This document shows, one piece after another, positions 11,632 to 23,213 of a DNA stretch of 64,000 bases; positions within the stretch are counted from its first letter, which is position 1, and every line of letters starts with the position of its first letter. The notes beneath the pieces were generated by a model. That model was not told where the DNA came from and made no database searches. It saw only the letters and a list, made by a program, of their open reading frames with translations. Both the position numbers and the translations under genes were made by a program. This DNA comes from Cocos nucifera (taxonomy: Eukaryota > Streptophyta > Magnoliopsida > Arecales > Arecaceae). The stretch lies in assembly GCA_006176705.1 (NCBI GenBank), contig QRFJ01004251.1, positions 1 through 64,000 on the forward strand. The letters are read 5' to 3'.

Positions 11632-12335
11632 TTTTCATACTTGACCTAGGTGCAGAGACCCAGTTACTAGGCTTTGGGCAATCCACATATACTCTACCTT
11701 TTGCACTTTATTTTTAGGCAGGTAGCTCTTTCCTTAAATTCAAGTTTCTTTAATTAAAATATATATTAATTACTAAATTTTAGTGATAATTGAATCCTCA
11801 GTTGGCTTTATAATTAATACCTACTTTACCTTGTTAGTGTGCATGTACAGTTAGAAGTGCTAATAGTCTTTTAATGACCTAAGTAGGATGCTAAAAGTTG
11901 ACCAACTAATCTACTTCTTTAACTCGTTACATTCATTAGCAAATAATTCTATCTTTTATCACTTATCCAGTCTATCTTGCTCAAGATTTTCTTCTTGACA
12001 CATGATTTATTTTTTTTTTTTATTATTATTTTATCCCCCTAACTTATTCTACATTGTCTTAAAGGAGAAAGAAAAATAAATGATGTAATAAAGGATATGA
12101 AGGAATACACTTGATTTGGTTCAGTCTGGTTCTTTAAAGCTTTGAAATTTTGTTTGAGCTCTCATTGATTTTTTTCTGCAAAATTAAAAATACTCACCAA
12201 AGCAGTAAAAGAGCAATAATAAATTACTAAAAAATAAAAGAAAAAAATGATCAAAACTAAAAAGAAAAGAAACAACCAATCTAGTAGTTGTAATTTATAG
12301 TCTTCAGCTTGACTTTCTTTAAGTTTTGAGTTGAA
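11632..12335 (-). mobile_element. Athila-like element: noncoding 3' part, no pol
   Basis: Downstream of the protease the frame closes and roughly 700 bp of AT-rich sequence follows before the copia LTR interrupts the element. An Athila pol should continue straight into reverse transcriptase, but I see no RT motif in any minus-strand frame. Instead there is a pyrimidine tract, a short A run and a purine-rich AGGGGGATAA-like stretch near 12030. This resembles the 3' noncoding part of a non-autonomous gag-protease element, but the rest is outside the window. Confidence 0.55.
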
Positions 12336-13416
12336 TCAATCTGGTGCCACTACAATTGGAATACTTTCATGTTTGGTCGAGCCCTCTTTTGATTGGATAT
12401 TGCTAGCTTTCATATTTTCAAACCTATTTTCTACAGAATTCTCATATACTAAATTGTCAACAATATCAATTAGAAAATAAGTTTGATTATCATCAGGATG
12501 TTTAGTATCTTTGAAAATATTAAAAGTAACTTGTTCGTCTTGGATTCTAAGAATTAATTTTTCTTGTTGGACATCTATTAAAGCTCTTTCAGTAGCTAAA
12601 AAGGGTCTCCCTAAAATAAGGGGTACATCATAATCTTCTTCCATATCAAGAACAATAAAATCAATAGAAAAAATAAACTTGTTTACCTTTACCAAGACAT
12701 CCTCCACTATACCTCTTGGATATTTGATGGATCTATCGGCTAATTGAAGAGTAATAGTGGTAGGCTTCGGTTCTCCTAGACCCAGCTTCCTGAAAATAGA
12801 AAAAGGCATGAGATTAATACTTGCTCCTAAATCACATAAAACTTTATCAAAACTACAATCACCAATAATGCAAGGGATAGTAAAACTTCCTAGATCTTTT
12901 AGCTTCTATGGTAATTTATTTTGAAGTATTGCTGAGCATTCTTCATTCAAATTTATTCTCTCATGCTCCTTTCAGCTTTTTCTTATTTGTTAGGATTTCT
13001 TTAAGAAACTTGGCATACTTGGGCATTTGAGTGATAGCATCTACAAAAGGAATATTAATATGTAAATTCTTTAATATTTTGAAAAAGTTAGAAAATTTCT
13101 TATCTGGATGCTGTATTTGTCTCTCTGGGAATGGTAGTGGCGGCACGTAGGGCTTCACATTTGGATCGGCAAACTATATACCTGAAGACCATCCATCTAC
13201 TGGTTGTTTTGGTGACTGACGAATTTTAGTTGATGGTTCCTTATTTGTAGTTGGCTCTTCAATCTCTTTCTTTTGATGTGGCTCCTCCAGCTTTGTACCA
13301 CTTCTTAGGGTGATAGCATTGACTTGCTCCCTTGGATTGGTCTCCGTGTTGCTGGGCAAGGATCCCTGAGGTCTCTTGGAGATTATCTTAGCCATTTGAC
13401 CTATTTGCATCTCCAA
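12336..13416 (-). pseudogene. Athila-like gag C-terminus and aspartic protease
   Basis: The pieces run 13416-13174 (IGQMAKIISKRPQGSLPSN, VNAITLRSG), 13158-12961 (PFPERQIQHPDKKFSNF, LHINIPFVDAI) and 12809-12336 (retropepsin-like body with LILGRPFLAT and the Ile/Val-rich tail). The catalytic motif CDLGASINLMP lies just before the Met at 12809, so that Met is internal and not the real start. A TAG near 12907 and frameshifts near 12965 and 13170 break the gene. The order gag-PR and the motifs match Athila-lineage Ty3/gypsy elements. It is continuous with the gag to its right. Confidence 0.85.
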
Positions 13417-13536
13417 GTTTTGAATTGCTGCTGCTTGGTCCTATCTAAGTTTGGCTTCTAAATTTTTTATAGTTGCTTCTTGGTTTTGCATAAATTTGAC
13501 CATCAGCTCTTCCATGTTGGACTTCTTTTCAGGTAC

Positions 13537-14601
13537 TTAGAATCCCGGGAGTGGCTGTTGTGCTGCATTTTGATTACTCCATAAGAAATTTGGGTGCTGC
13601 CTCCATCCTTGATTGTATGTATTGGAGTAGAAATTATTTTGTTGCGGCCTAAAAAAATTACCAATATAATTAGTTGTATCAGTCACTTTAGCAAAGGGAT
13701 TACCTATCTGGTAATTGCTCATATCGTGTCCTCCTCCATACAGGTCATAGGTGATGCTCTGAACATGCATAGCTATTCCCTTCAAGTTGTTGACTTCGGC
13801 TCTAAGGGCTACAATTTCAGCTAGTAAGGTTGGCACGCAATCTACTCCCTGCACAGCTGCTAGTCTTTTTGGCATCATGCATTCTATCTGCCACTGATAG
13901 CTATTTGATGCCATCTCATCGATCAGATCGAAGGCTTCTTCCTTCATTTTTTGATTAATTATTTCTCTTGCTGCTGCATCAATCATAGAACGATTAGTAG
14001 GAGATAAACCATTATAGAAAGTTTGTACTTGAAGCCATACAGGTAGTTGATGATGTGGACATCTCCTCAGCAATTTTTTAAAATGCTCCCAAGCCTCATA
14101 TAGTGTCTCCATGTCCATCTGCATAAAAGAAGTGATATCATTGCGCATCTTAGCAGTCTTGGAAGGTGGAAAGTACTTGGCTAAGAATTTTTGGGCTAGG
14201 ACATCCCAAGTTGTGATAGAACCTGCAGAAAGAGAATGAAGCCAACTCTTAGCTTTATCCCATAAAGAGAAAGAAAATAATCTTAATCTAATAGCATCAT
14301 TCGATACCCCATTAATTTTAAAAGTATCACAAAGTTCAAGAATGTTAGAAATATGGGCATTCGGATCATCATGCACGTGTCCACTGAATTGGACAGTTGA
14401 TTGAATCATCTGGATCATTGCCAGTTTTATTTCGATGTTATTTGCTCGCACTGGCGATCTCCTGATGCTTGAAGCTACATCGGCTATAGATGGTGTGATG
14501 TAATCATTTAATGGATGATGTATTGGTCGAATAGCTTCATGCTGTCCTTCGATCGCCATATCCAATCCTAGATTGATGTCGTTAGAATCTTCAACTGCCA
14601 T
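13537..14601 (-). CDS. Athila-like Gag, long intact frame
   Basis: An open frame of 354 codons, the longest uninterrupted frame without gap bases in the window. It contains the retrotransposon gag capsid domain around residues 60-240: a MIQ..VQF segment, NAIRLRLF-like and SITTWDVLAQKFLAKYFPP motifs, then RRCPHHQLPVWLQVQTFYNGL. These are hallmarks of Athila Gag, the structural protein of the virus-like particle. The ATG at 14601 follows a leader of about 0.2 kb after the primer site. The stop at 13537 is followed by more gag-like coding in nearby frames, so the full Gag was probably longer. No zinc knuckle is obvious. Confidence 0.88.
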   Translation of the reverse strand: MAVEDSNDINLGLDMAIEGQHEAIRPIHHPLNDYITPSIADVASSIRRSPVRANNIEIKLAMIQMIQSTVQFSGHVHDDPNAHISNILELCDTFKINGVSNDAIRLRLFSFSLWDKAKSWLHSLSAGSITTWDVLAQKFLAKYFPPSKTAKMRNDITSFMQMDMETLYEAWEHFKKLLRRCPHHQLPVWLQVQTFYNGLSPTNRSMIDAAAREIINQKMKEEAFDLIDEMASNSYQWQIECMMPKRLAAVQGVDCVPTLLAEIVALRAEVNNLKGIAMHVQSITYDLYGGGHDMSNYQIGNPFAKVTDTTNYIGNFFRPQQNNFYSNTYNQGWRQHPNFLWSNQNAAQQPLPGF

Positions 14602-14785
14602 GTTTCTTTAATGTTGTAGTCTTCTAATGGTCCTTTCAATTTTTGAATCTAAGGATAGTAGTTTACGGTGTCCAGTACGTGTCATGCACTAAACAAAATT
14701 TTAAAAATAAAGTAAGAATAAAAATTTAAAAATAAAATTCTAAAGTAAAGCTAGGATCAAAATTCAATATTATTTTGGATACATT

Positions 14786-14803
14786 CTCCGGCAATGGCGT
14801 TGA
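14786..14803 (-). other. Primer binding site of Athila-like element (tRNA-Asp type)
   Basis: The minus strand reads CAACGCCATTGCCGGAGA, a mutated version of the Asp-tRNA complementary site used by Athila elements, a few bases beyond the LTR end at 14809. Confidence 0.65.
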
Positions 14804-14808
14804 AAACT

Positions 14809-16646
14809 TGATGCGTGCTAATCTATAGCTATGGCAAGTGCACCAGTCGATCAAGTAATAAAATAAATGAGTAGAGTATCATCCCTAGAGGATTGAAAAA
14901 TAAGTACTAAAAAGCTCTTTCCTATGCTTTATTTAGAAGATCAATTTATGAGAATAAGAAATTAAAGAACAAAATAAAAAAATAATTAAAAATTTTAAGG
15001 AAATAGAGAGAGTGTAGTTATTAGGGTTTTAAACTTAAGAGCAATGTGTTACTAAGACAATCGGTTCACCAACTCAGTCAATACAATATTCAGATTATTA
15101 GATTAATTTTATTTCATGTGATGATGGAGTCTCCTAATTTATTCACTACCCTTTGATCCAGACGTAGCAAAACTATTAATATTTATTAATTACTCTTCAG
15201 TACAGATGTAATTTAAATAAATATTAATGCATTAAGTTTTGTGAAACCCTCTAATTAAAATATGCTACGTCCAAAGCATACTAAAATTTCCACATGCATA
15301 TGAATTCTAATTTGATTCATAATATAAGGTATATAATCAAGAAGCAATAACATAGATGTACTTGGTCCGTAACATCTATGTTCATCAGATCAATTAGAAG
15401 ATGGCCAGTAATCTAAAAGCATTAAGATCAGATTTATATACTCCTCATGAATAAAATTTAAAATTAAAAATAAATCATACTGAATATTGCATCAAAAGAG
15501 TGGCTACATCTTAGCCTTAGTAAAAGAAAATTTAGTTTATGATAACAAGTTCAAAAACAACAAATAAAATAAATAAAGAAATTAGACTATTTGATTGCTA
15601 AAATTGATTGTCCGTCGCTCTTGGTGTGGAAAACTTGGTGAAGAAGAAAAGAAACTCCTTGATCAATGTTCTGATTGTCGAAAGAAGAAAAAAAAAATTA
15701 AAAGCCCTTCCTTTTCTCTAAAAAATCTCTCTTCTCTTTCTACCTCTCTCCTCTCTTTCTCTTCTTTTTCTTTTTTTTTTTCACTATCTCACCATTTTTC
15801 TTCTTTTCTTTGGCAACAGCAGACCTTCTGATAGGCTGAGAGGTAAATTTTTCCACCGAAATCCTATTGAAATTAGGTTTAAAACTTTCAAAATAACTCA
15901 AAAAGAGTTTTGGACCAATTCTAACCATTGGATGTTGATCAAATGGTCCAAAAATCACTCAAAAATCATCTTAAAATCTCAAATCAAGTTGGAATTCATT
16001 TGGACCATCGGATCAGCCTTGAAGATTAAATTTGGGCCATCAGATCGCACATAGAGAAGCCTCTGATTCTTAGTTTTAAAGTCGGGATGAATCTCAGCCA
16101 TTAGATCTCGATCGGGAGCTGCATCTGCCGTTCGTTAGCACATGCATTTCAACCGTCCAATCAAATTCTAGTGAAAGGCGCCCATTGGATCAGATAAAAT
16201 TCTCGAATTACCCTCTATAGACCATGCGCGAGTTTGGTGTTGCATGGACCACCGCATTCTTCAGCCAATCGGAGCGTGCTTCTTTATGTAAAATCCCTGA
16301 AATGCCCTCCAAACGATCCACCGTGCGCCGCAAAAAATGCTGACGTTAGCATTGCATTAGCAAGTCGGTTTGCTGGGTGCGATCAGATTGGGTGGTCTAC
16401 TAAGTCAATTTTTCTGAACCGGTTTGAATCGGACTGGCTCTCTCTTTTTTTTTTTGAAATTCAATTTCGGGCTCATTTGAAGTCCGTTTTGTTTGAAATT
16501 TATTTCATTTGAATCAGAAAAATAAGATCTTTATATTGGTGGCCTTCTTTCCTACATAAGATTAACAAAAGTATCAATTTCAAAAAGAATAGATTAATTT
16601 ATTTTATAATTTAATACTTTTATTAGTATATTTTTACCACTTATCA
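14809..16646 (-). mobile_element. Athila-like 5' LTR
   Basis: An LTR of 1838 bp beginning TGATAAGTGG and ending CGCATCA on the minus strand. It is placed by the primer site at its left and by the abrupt switch to copia RT sequence at its right. It has a long pyrimidine-rich tract on the plus strand near 15700-15830. The next five bases (16647-16651, AGGAG) are the candidate target duplication. No partner LTR is in the window. Confidence 0.8.
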
Positions 16647-17682
16647 AGGAGCCATGTGTCTTCAAAAGGGTCAGTGAAAGCACTGTTGTCTTCCTCATAT
16701 TGTACGTGGATGACATCCTCCTTATTGGGAATGATGTTCCTAAGTTAACCATAGTTAAAATATGGTTATCTAAAGAATTCTCCATGAAAGACCTAGGAGA
16801 AGCATCCTTTATTCTAGGAATTAAAGTCTATAGAGATAGACCGAATAGGATGCTAAGACTTTCATAGAAGATGTACATAGAGAAGTGCTAAAGAGGTTTA
16901 GCATGGAAAACTTTAAGAGGGGTTTGGTATCCTTCAGACATGGCATTCATCTTTCCAAGAAGATGTGCCCTAGCACACCTAAGGAAATAGAACGCATGAG
17001 CAAGATCCCTTATGCTTCAGCAATAGGGAGCCTCATGTATGCCATGTTATATATACAACCTGATATAGCACATGCTATGAGTATCACAAGCAAATATCAG
17101 TCGAATTTAGATAAAGAACACTGGACTTCTATGAAATGTATCCTTAAGTACTTGAGAAGAACTAAGGATATGTTGTTGGTCTTTGGTAATGGAGAACTCC
17201 AAGTCCATGGGTATACAGACTCAGATTTTATGTTCGATGTAGATGATCGAAAGACGACATTTGGAAGTCTGTTTGTGTGCAATAGTGGAGCTATCAGTTG
17301 GAAAAGTTTCAAACAGACTGTGATAGCAAATTTCATCATGAAAGTAGAATATATTGCTGCATCAAAAGCTGTAAAGGAGGCATTCTGGTATAAGAAGTTT
17401 ACCGTAGAAATTGAAGTGATGCCATTAGATGCCATTCCTCTATACTGTGACAATAATGGCGCCATAGCCCTTGCTAAGGAGCCGAGGTCTCATCAAAAAT
17501 CCAAGCACGTCGAGAGGCAGTACCATCTCATCCACAATTACCTCGAGAAGGGTTACATCAAGGTCAAGAGAGTCGACTTCGTAGATAATATGGCAGACCT
17601 GCTTACAAAGCCGTTGGACAAGCAGAAGATCGAAGCCCATCCTGAGAAGATGGGACTTAGATTTATAGCCAATTGGTCTTAG
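16647..17682 (+). pseudogene. Copia D pol: RT end and RNase H
   Basis: The 3' third of a family-A copia polyprotein. It starts abruptly inside RT (EEPCVFK) where the Athila-like element inserted. YVDD is near 16700-16715; frameshifts and a stop follow near 16865-16890. A frame of 265 codons (16885-17682) then carries RT motifs (IPYASAIGSLMYAM, QPDIAHAM) and RNase H (YTDSDF, VEYIAAS, YCDNNGAIAL, ADLLTKPL). The 5' part of D should lie left of the window. The RNase H part is the best preserved of the family copies here. Confidence 0.88.
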
Positions 17683-17696
17683 GTCAAGTAGGAGTT

Positions 17697-19979
17697 TGTT
17701 AGATATGTGTGCCCTAGAAGCCAGAATTGGCTGACACTTGTAATGCACTTCTAGGGGCAAAATTATAATTTTGACTATAAATAATAAAATGAGTTATTTT
17801 CTATCATAAATGTGTATTTAGTGTCTGTGATACATCCCTTGAGTTAATGATAATGATAATTCTTATTTTCAAGAGTTGAAAATTTAAGACAAGAATTTTC
17901 ATTATTAACTCATAAAATGCTCCTGACCGTAGGATCATCATGAGGATGGTGATTGATCCAAAAGGTTGGTGTACAATCGCTTCTTCATAGTAGATGAGTC
18001 TTGAGTCTATAGTGTAGAGACACCGAAGCGAGAGTACAGATACTCGTTAGAGAATGAGAGCACGAAGCGTGACCACCTCAAGCAGTCATAAGGAAGTCTA
18101 CCTTCTCGTTGATGACTGACTCGAAGCTGTTGTGGTGTGTCTGATTCTTTGATTTGAGGTGCATCGATAGTTCACCTTGAGGGTGTTATAGTTTGACTAC
18201 ACCATGACTCGGTCTCCTAGCCATTCGAAATCCTAAGGTATATGTTGGCTATAGCATGTTCATTGTAGGAATTGGATTAAACCAAGAGGGAATCTATCTA
18301 CCTCGGTGGATGAGGAGCAGCCCTATGTTGATCATGAGAATCAAGTCCATAAGCCCATGATCATGGCAGAGTAAAATAATAGAAAGAGTTTCTATTAAGA
18401 TTTTCACATCGGACTTGAATCGAATGATTGAATCATATGATAGAAATTAGGGTTTGACGAGTTCACCTTAACCCTAATCTGATCGAGGTTCAAGATAGAA
18501 GAACTTAATCACATAAGTAGCTGCACCGAGAGATTCATTTTTAGTTTTGATGGATTGTCATCATATACTGCTAGGTGTCACTAGTGGATTTTGGGAGTAA
18601 TTAAAATAATTTAGATGATCGATCATTCTAGTTGTCTGAATCAAAAGAGTTCTAATCCATCGAAAGGAATTTCGATGATGTCGATGATAGAGATTATGAC
18701 ATATTCCATCACCATATAGAACTGAACCTAATTGGATCATACAAACTAGGGTTTGGATCTAGATATAATCAATTGGATTAATCCAGTTCAATTGATTTGA
18801 ATTAGATTCAATTAAGTTCAAGGAAATCGTGCTAGCACACGATTGAACCTAATGTTCTCCTCCTATTATCATTAAAAGTTATCTTGACTAAGCCAAATGA
18901 GTTTGTACTCACTTAGATACCTTTACTTGGTCTGACTGAAACTTGTCTAGGTCAAAAAATGGTTGTCTTAATTTATGAGATAAATTTGAGATAACACCTG
19001 TCATTTTCCGTCACCTGCTAATTCTTGTCTTTTGACTTTTGTCAAACGTTGACCTTTGACCCTTAGACATCTGCCCATGTGTCATGCACCTATTGGAGAG
19101 CAGATAGGGGCTTGTCCCCTTACTAGATTATGGAAAGTAGGGGGTGCATGCCTAGGGAGGCGTGCTCCCATGGATAGGGATGACTGGAGTCCCATATAGA
19201 TGGGACTGCAGGTTGCTTCTTGGTTTCTACTTAGGTGGCCCATAACTATAGACTTTGACCAGTCTTAAGCACCATCTAAGGATGAATTAGTGGGGCTCTC
19301 ATCTGATTGGATCAGGTGATGTCATCCCATCAATCTGATTTAGATCTGATTGCACGAAGCAATGTGATTGGTCGAGATGATGTGGCACTGCATGGTGCAG
19401 TAGGGTCTATATAAACCCTGTCTGTGCCCAACTTTCATAGATTTCTCTCTTAGCCCATGCCCCAAGGCTATCCCTCTCCCTCCTCCATGCCATATTCTGG
19501 TCCTCTCTCTCCTCTCCATGCCCAAGGGATGTTGGGCTCCAGTTTGGTGCGATCCAGGCAAGAAAAAGCTGATGAGAAAGGAAGAAGGCAGCACTACTGC
19601 AGAGACGACAGCAGATCTTCAAAAGGAGTTTTGAAGATCCTCCAAATCAGATCTAGATCTAATTTTTAGAGAAGTGATAAAGAAGAAGAAGATCTCTAGA
19701 TCTAGCTCAAGTGGATACCAATAGAGGCTAGGCATTTCGTGGCTAGATCCAGAACCTCAGGCAGTCAGTAGGATCATCAAAGGATAATCTGATTACCCAA
19801 CATCAAGGTGTAATTAAATTAGATTTAATTTAATTTTATTTTTATTTATTAGATCTATAAAATTAGATCTGAAATATCTCAAATTTAATCTAGATACATG
19901 AGTGAAATTTTTGAAATATCTCTTTTGATCTGACCAGATCTGAACGAACCTGATCCAAAAAATTAGGATTTTTTCTTCA
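17697..19979 (+). mobile_element. Copia D 3' LTR
   Basis: An LTR of 2283 bp, TGTTAG...TTCA, directly after the RNase H stop and a purine-rich tract. It is clearly diverged from the A LTRs (many C-to-T and G-to-A type differences), so it is older. It ends in the leader of family F; 19980-19984 (AGTAC) is the candidate target duplication. Confidence 0.9.
19408..19415 (+). promoter_or_regulatory. TATA box in copia D LTR
   Basis: TATATAAA at the place equivalent to the TATA motifs of the other family LTRs. Confidence 0.5.
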
Positions 19980-20344
19980 AGTACGTGTTAGGATAATCTC
20001 TCCACTATAAGGGATAAACCTTACAGCAGAATAACCTTATAATCAGTTCATGCAATCTAAAATTTTAAATTTTAAATCTAAAATTCTTTTAAATTTAATA
20101 AATTATAAATAAAATTAGATTATATTTAATAAATTTATGATAAAAAATAGATTTATACGAACTAGGACGACCTCTCTACTATAAGGAATAAACCTTACAA
20201 CAGGATAATCTTATAATCAATTTGTGTGATTAAAATTTTTAATTTTAGATTTAATATTTAGATTATAAATTAGATCTAATCTAAAAAATAATCTAAACAT
20301 GCTTATATAATCATATAATAATCAACCTATGCTCTAATACCAAT
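19980..20344 (-). mobile_element. Family F element: start of internal region with primer site
   Basis: AT-rich leader of an LTR retrotransposon on the minus strand, cut at its left by copia D. The primer binding site at 20331-20342 reads TGGTATTAGAGC on the minus strand, one base off the initiator-Met-tRNA match. The stretch holds two copies of a diverged repeat starting near 19998 and 20172 (period 174 bp). No coding sequence is visible, so the superfamily is undetermined. Confidence 0.7.
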
Positions 20345-20938
20345 TGAAAGAACCAGATCTAGGATTTCAGGACTAGATCTTGAAATCTTTTCAAGATCGA
20401 ACAGTGAAAAATTAAAATAAATTAAAATTTATTTATAAAAAGTAAAAAATTCCTAGATCTAAGATCCATATGATTATGGCATGAGATTAAATAAAAAATT
20501 AAAAATATAAAGAAAGAAGAACATGTTGATCATATCAACATGCATCTACACTATATCTAATGCAGGTATGTAAAAATAGATCAGATATGTATTACCTGTA
20601 TAAGTTAGATATTCTAAGTTGCTGATTCAAATTTGAGGATGATTCTCTAAGCTGCACAAATGTTTGACCTCTAAGAAATATCCACATGAGTCCATGAACT
20701 TCGATCAGAAGTCCTACACAGGAAATCAGCACAGTATACTAGTACTGTGCTGATCCTTCTTCAATAATTGATCTGGTGCTTTTTTCTTTTGAATTTGAAC
20801 TCCTTCAAAGAATACAAGAAAGAGAAGAGATTTTAGATCTGAGATACTCTCAAAAAAAACTCAAAAGAGTAGGATAAGAGAAGAACAAAGCAATCCTAGA
20901 AGAAGACCCTCTTCTTCTTCTTTGTTCTCTCACCTAGA
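20345..20938 (-). mobile_element. Family F 5' LTR, end part
   Basis: The 594 bp between the F primer site and the solo copia LTR inserted at 20939. It ends CTTTCA on the minus strand. It contains a perfect 12-bp-arm stem-loop at 20725-20754. Its sequence resembles the 3' end of the F-family LTR at 29038-31875. Confidence 0.7.
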
Positions 20939-23208
20939 TGAAAGGAGAAAATTCGATTTCCTGGGTCAGATTCGTTCAAATCTGATTAGATCAAGAGGGA
21001 TATTTCAAAAAAATTTTCTCTTAGATCCAAATCAGATCTAATTTTATCAATCTGATAAATTAAATTAAATTAAATTAAATCTAATTTAATTATATCTTGT
21101 TATGGGTAATCCTATTACCCTATGATGATTTCGATATTTGCCTAATGTTTTGGATGTAGCCATGCAAGTGTCAGGCCTCTACCGATATTCACTCGTACAG
21201 AATCTAGAGATCTTCTTCTTTTCAATCTTTTCTCCAAAAATTAGATCTGGATCTGATCTTGAAGGTCTTCAAAATGAGTTTTGAAGATCAGCCGTTGTCT
21301 CTTGCAGTAGTGCTGCCTTTTTCCTTTTTTGTCACCTTTCTCTTGCTCGGATCGCATCAAACTTGCATCCAAAAACTCTTGAACATGGATAGGAGAGAGA
21401 AGATCTGAAGGTGGCTTAGAGAGGGAGGGAGAGAAGCCTTGTGGCATGGGCAAAGGGTAGAACCTCTCAATCCTAGGCACAAACAGGTTTTATATAGATC
21501 CTGCTGCACCATGCAGTGCCACATCATCCCGACCAATCATGGCTCTTTGTGCAATTAGATCTAAATCTGATTGATGGAATGCCATCATTTGATCTAATGA
21601 GATTAGAGTCGCTCACAAACCTCCTAAGGTCGTGCCAAGATTGGTCAAAGAAGACTCTTTGGCGCCACCCAAGTTGAAAGCATGAAGCAACCTGGAGTCC
21701 TATCTGTTTGGGACTCCAGGCATGATCCTCATGGGGTGCACGCCTCCTTAGGCATGCGCCCCTTCCTTTTCTACTTTTTAGTAGGGAGATAAAGCCCCAT
21801 ATTCTCTCCTATAGGTGCATGACACATGGGCAGATATCTAAGTAACAAAGGTCAACGTTTGACCAAAGTCAAAGGATAAGATTTAGCAGGTGATGAAAAA
21901 TGGCAGGTATTGTCTCAAATTTATCTCATAAATTAAGATAATCCTTTTTGACCTGGACAAGCTTCAATCAGACTAAGTAAAGGTTCCTGAGTGAGCCCAA
22001 ATACATTTGGCTCAGTCGAGACAAGCTTTAATGATTGTTGAAGGAGAATATTAGGCTCAATCATGTGCTAGCACGATTTCCTTGAATCTAATTGAATCTT
22101 ATTCAAATCAATTGAACTAGATTAGTCCAATTGATGATATCCAAATTCAAACCCTTGTTTGTATGATCCAGTTAAATTTAGTTCTGTATAGTAATGGGAT
22201 ACATCGCGATCTCTATCATTGACATCATCGAAACACCTTCCGATGGATCAGAACTTTTTTTATTCAAACAACTAGTATGATCAATCATCCAAATCATTCT
22301 AATTGCTTTCAAAATCCACCAGTGACACCTTGCAGCATATGGTGGCAATCCATCAAAATTAAAAATAAACCTCTCAGTGCTGTTACCTGTATGATTAAGT
22401 TCCTCTATCTTGAGCCCTAATCATATTAGTGTTAAGGTGATCTCGTCAAATCCTAATTTTCGTCATATGAATTAATCATTCAACTCAAGTTCAATGTGAA
22501 AACCCTAATAGAAACTCTTTCTATTATTTCACTCTGCCATGGCCATGGGCTTATGGACTTGATTCTTATGATCATCATAGGGTTGCTCCTCATATACCGA
22601 GGTAGATAGATTCTCTGTTGGTGTAATCTAATTTCTACAATGAACATGCTATAGCCAACATACACCTCAGGATTCTGAATGGCTAGGAGACTAAGTTATG
22701 GTATAGTCAAACTATAACATCCTCAAGATGAACTATCGATACACCTCATATCAAAGAATCAGACACACCACTACAGCTTCAAGCCGATCATGGACGAGAA
22801 GGTAGACTTTTTCATGACTGCACGAGGTGGTCACGCTCAGTGCCCTCGTTCTCTAACGAGTATCTATACTCTCTCTCCAATGTCTCTATACTATAGACTC
22901 AAGACTCATCTATCCTAAAGAAGCGATCGTATACCAATCTTTCAGATCAATCACCATCCTCATGATGATCCTACGATCGAAAGCATTTTATGAGTTAATA
23001 ATGAAAATTCATGTCTTAAATTTTCAACTCTTAAAAATATGAACTATCATTACCATTAACTCAAGAAATGTATCATAGGCACTTTCAAATACATATTGTG
23101 ATAGAAAATAACTCATTTTATTATTTATAATTAAAATTATAATTTTATCCTTAGATGTGTATTACAAGTATCAGCCAATTCTAGCTTCTAGGGCACACAT
23201 ATCTAACA
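20939..23208 (-). mobile_element. Solo copia LTR (E), family A
   Basis: A complete family LTR of 2270 bp on the minus strand, TGTTAG...TTCA, with no internal region on either side. It is flanked by the perfect target duplication CTAGA (20934-20938 and 23209-23213). This is the product of recombination between the two LTRs of a former full element. A TATA-like motif on the minus strand is at 21487-21496. The sequence is well diverged from the A LTRs. Confidence 0.93.
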
Positions 23209-23213
23209 CTAGA

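Noticed and set aside
15595..15831. 78-codon Ser/Phe-rich frame
   Set aside because: It lies in the pyrimidine tract of the Athila-like LTR and has no protein features.
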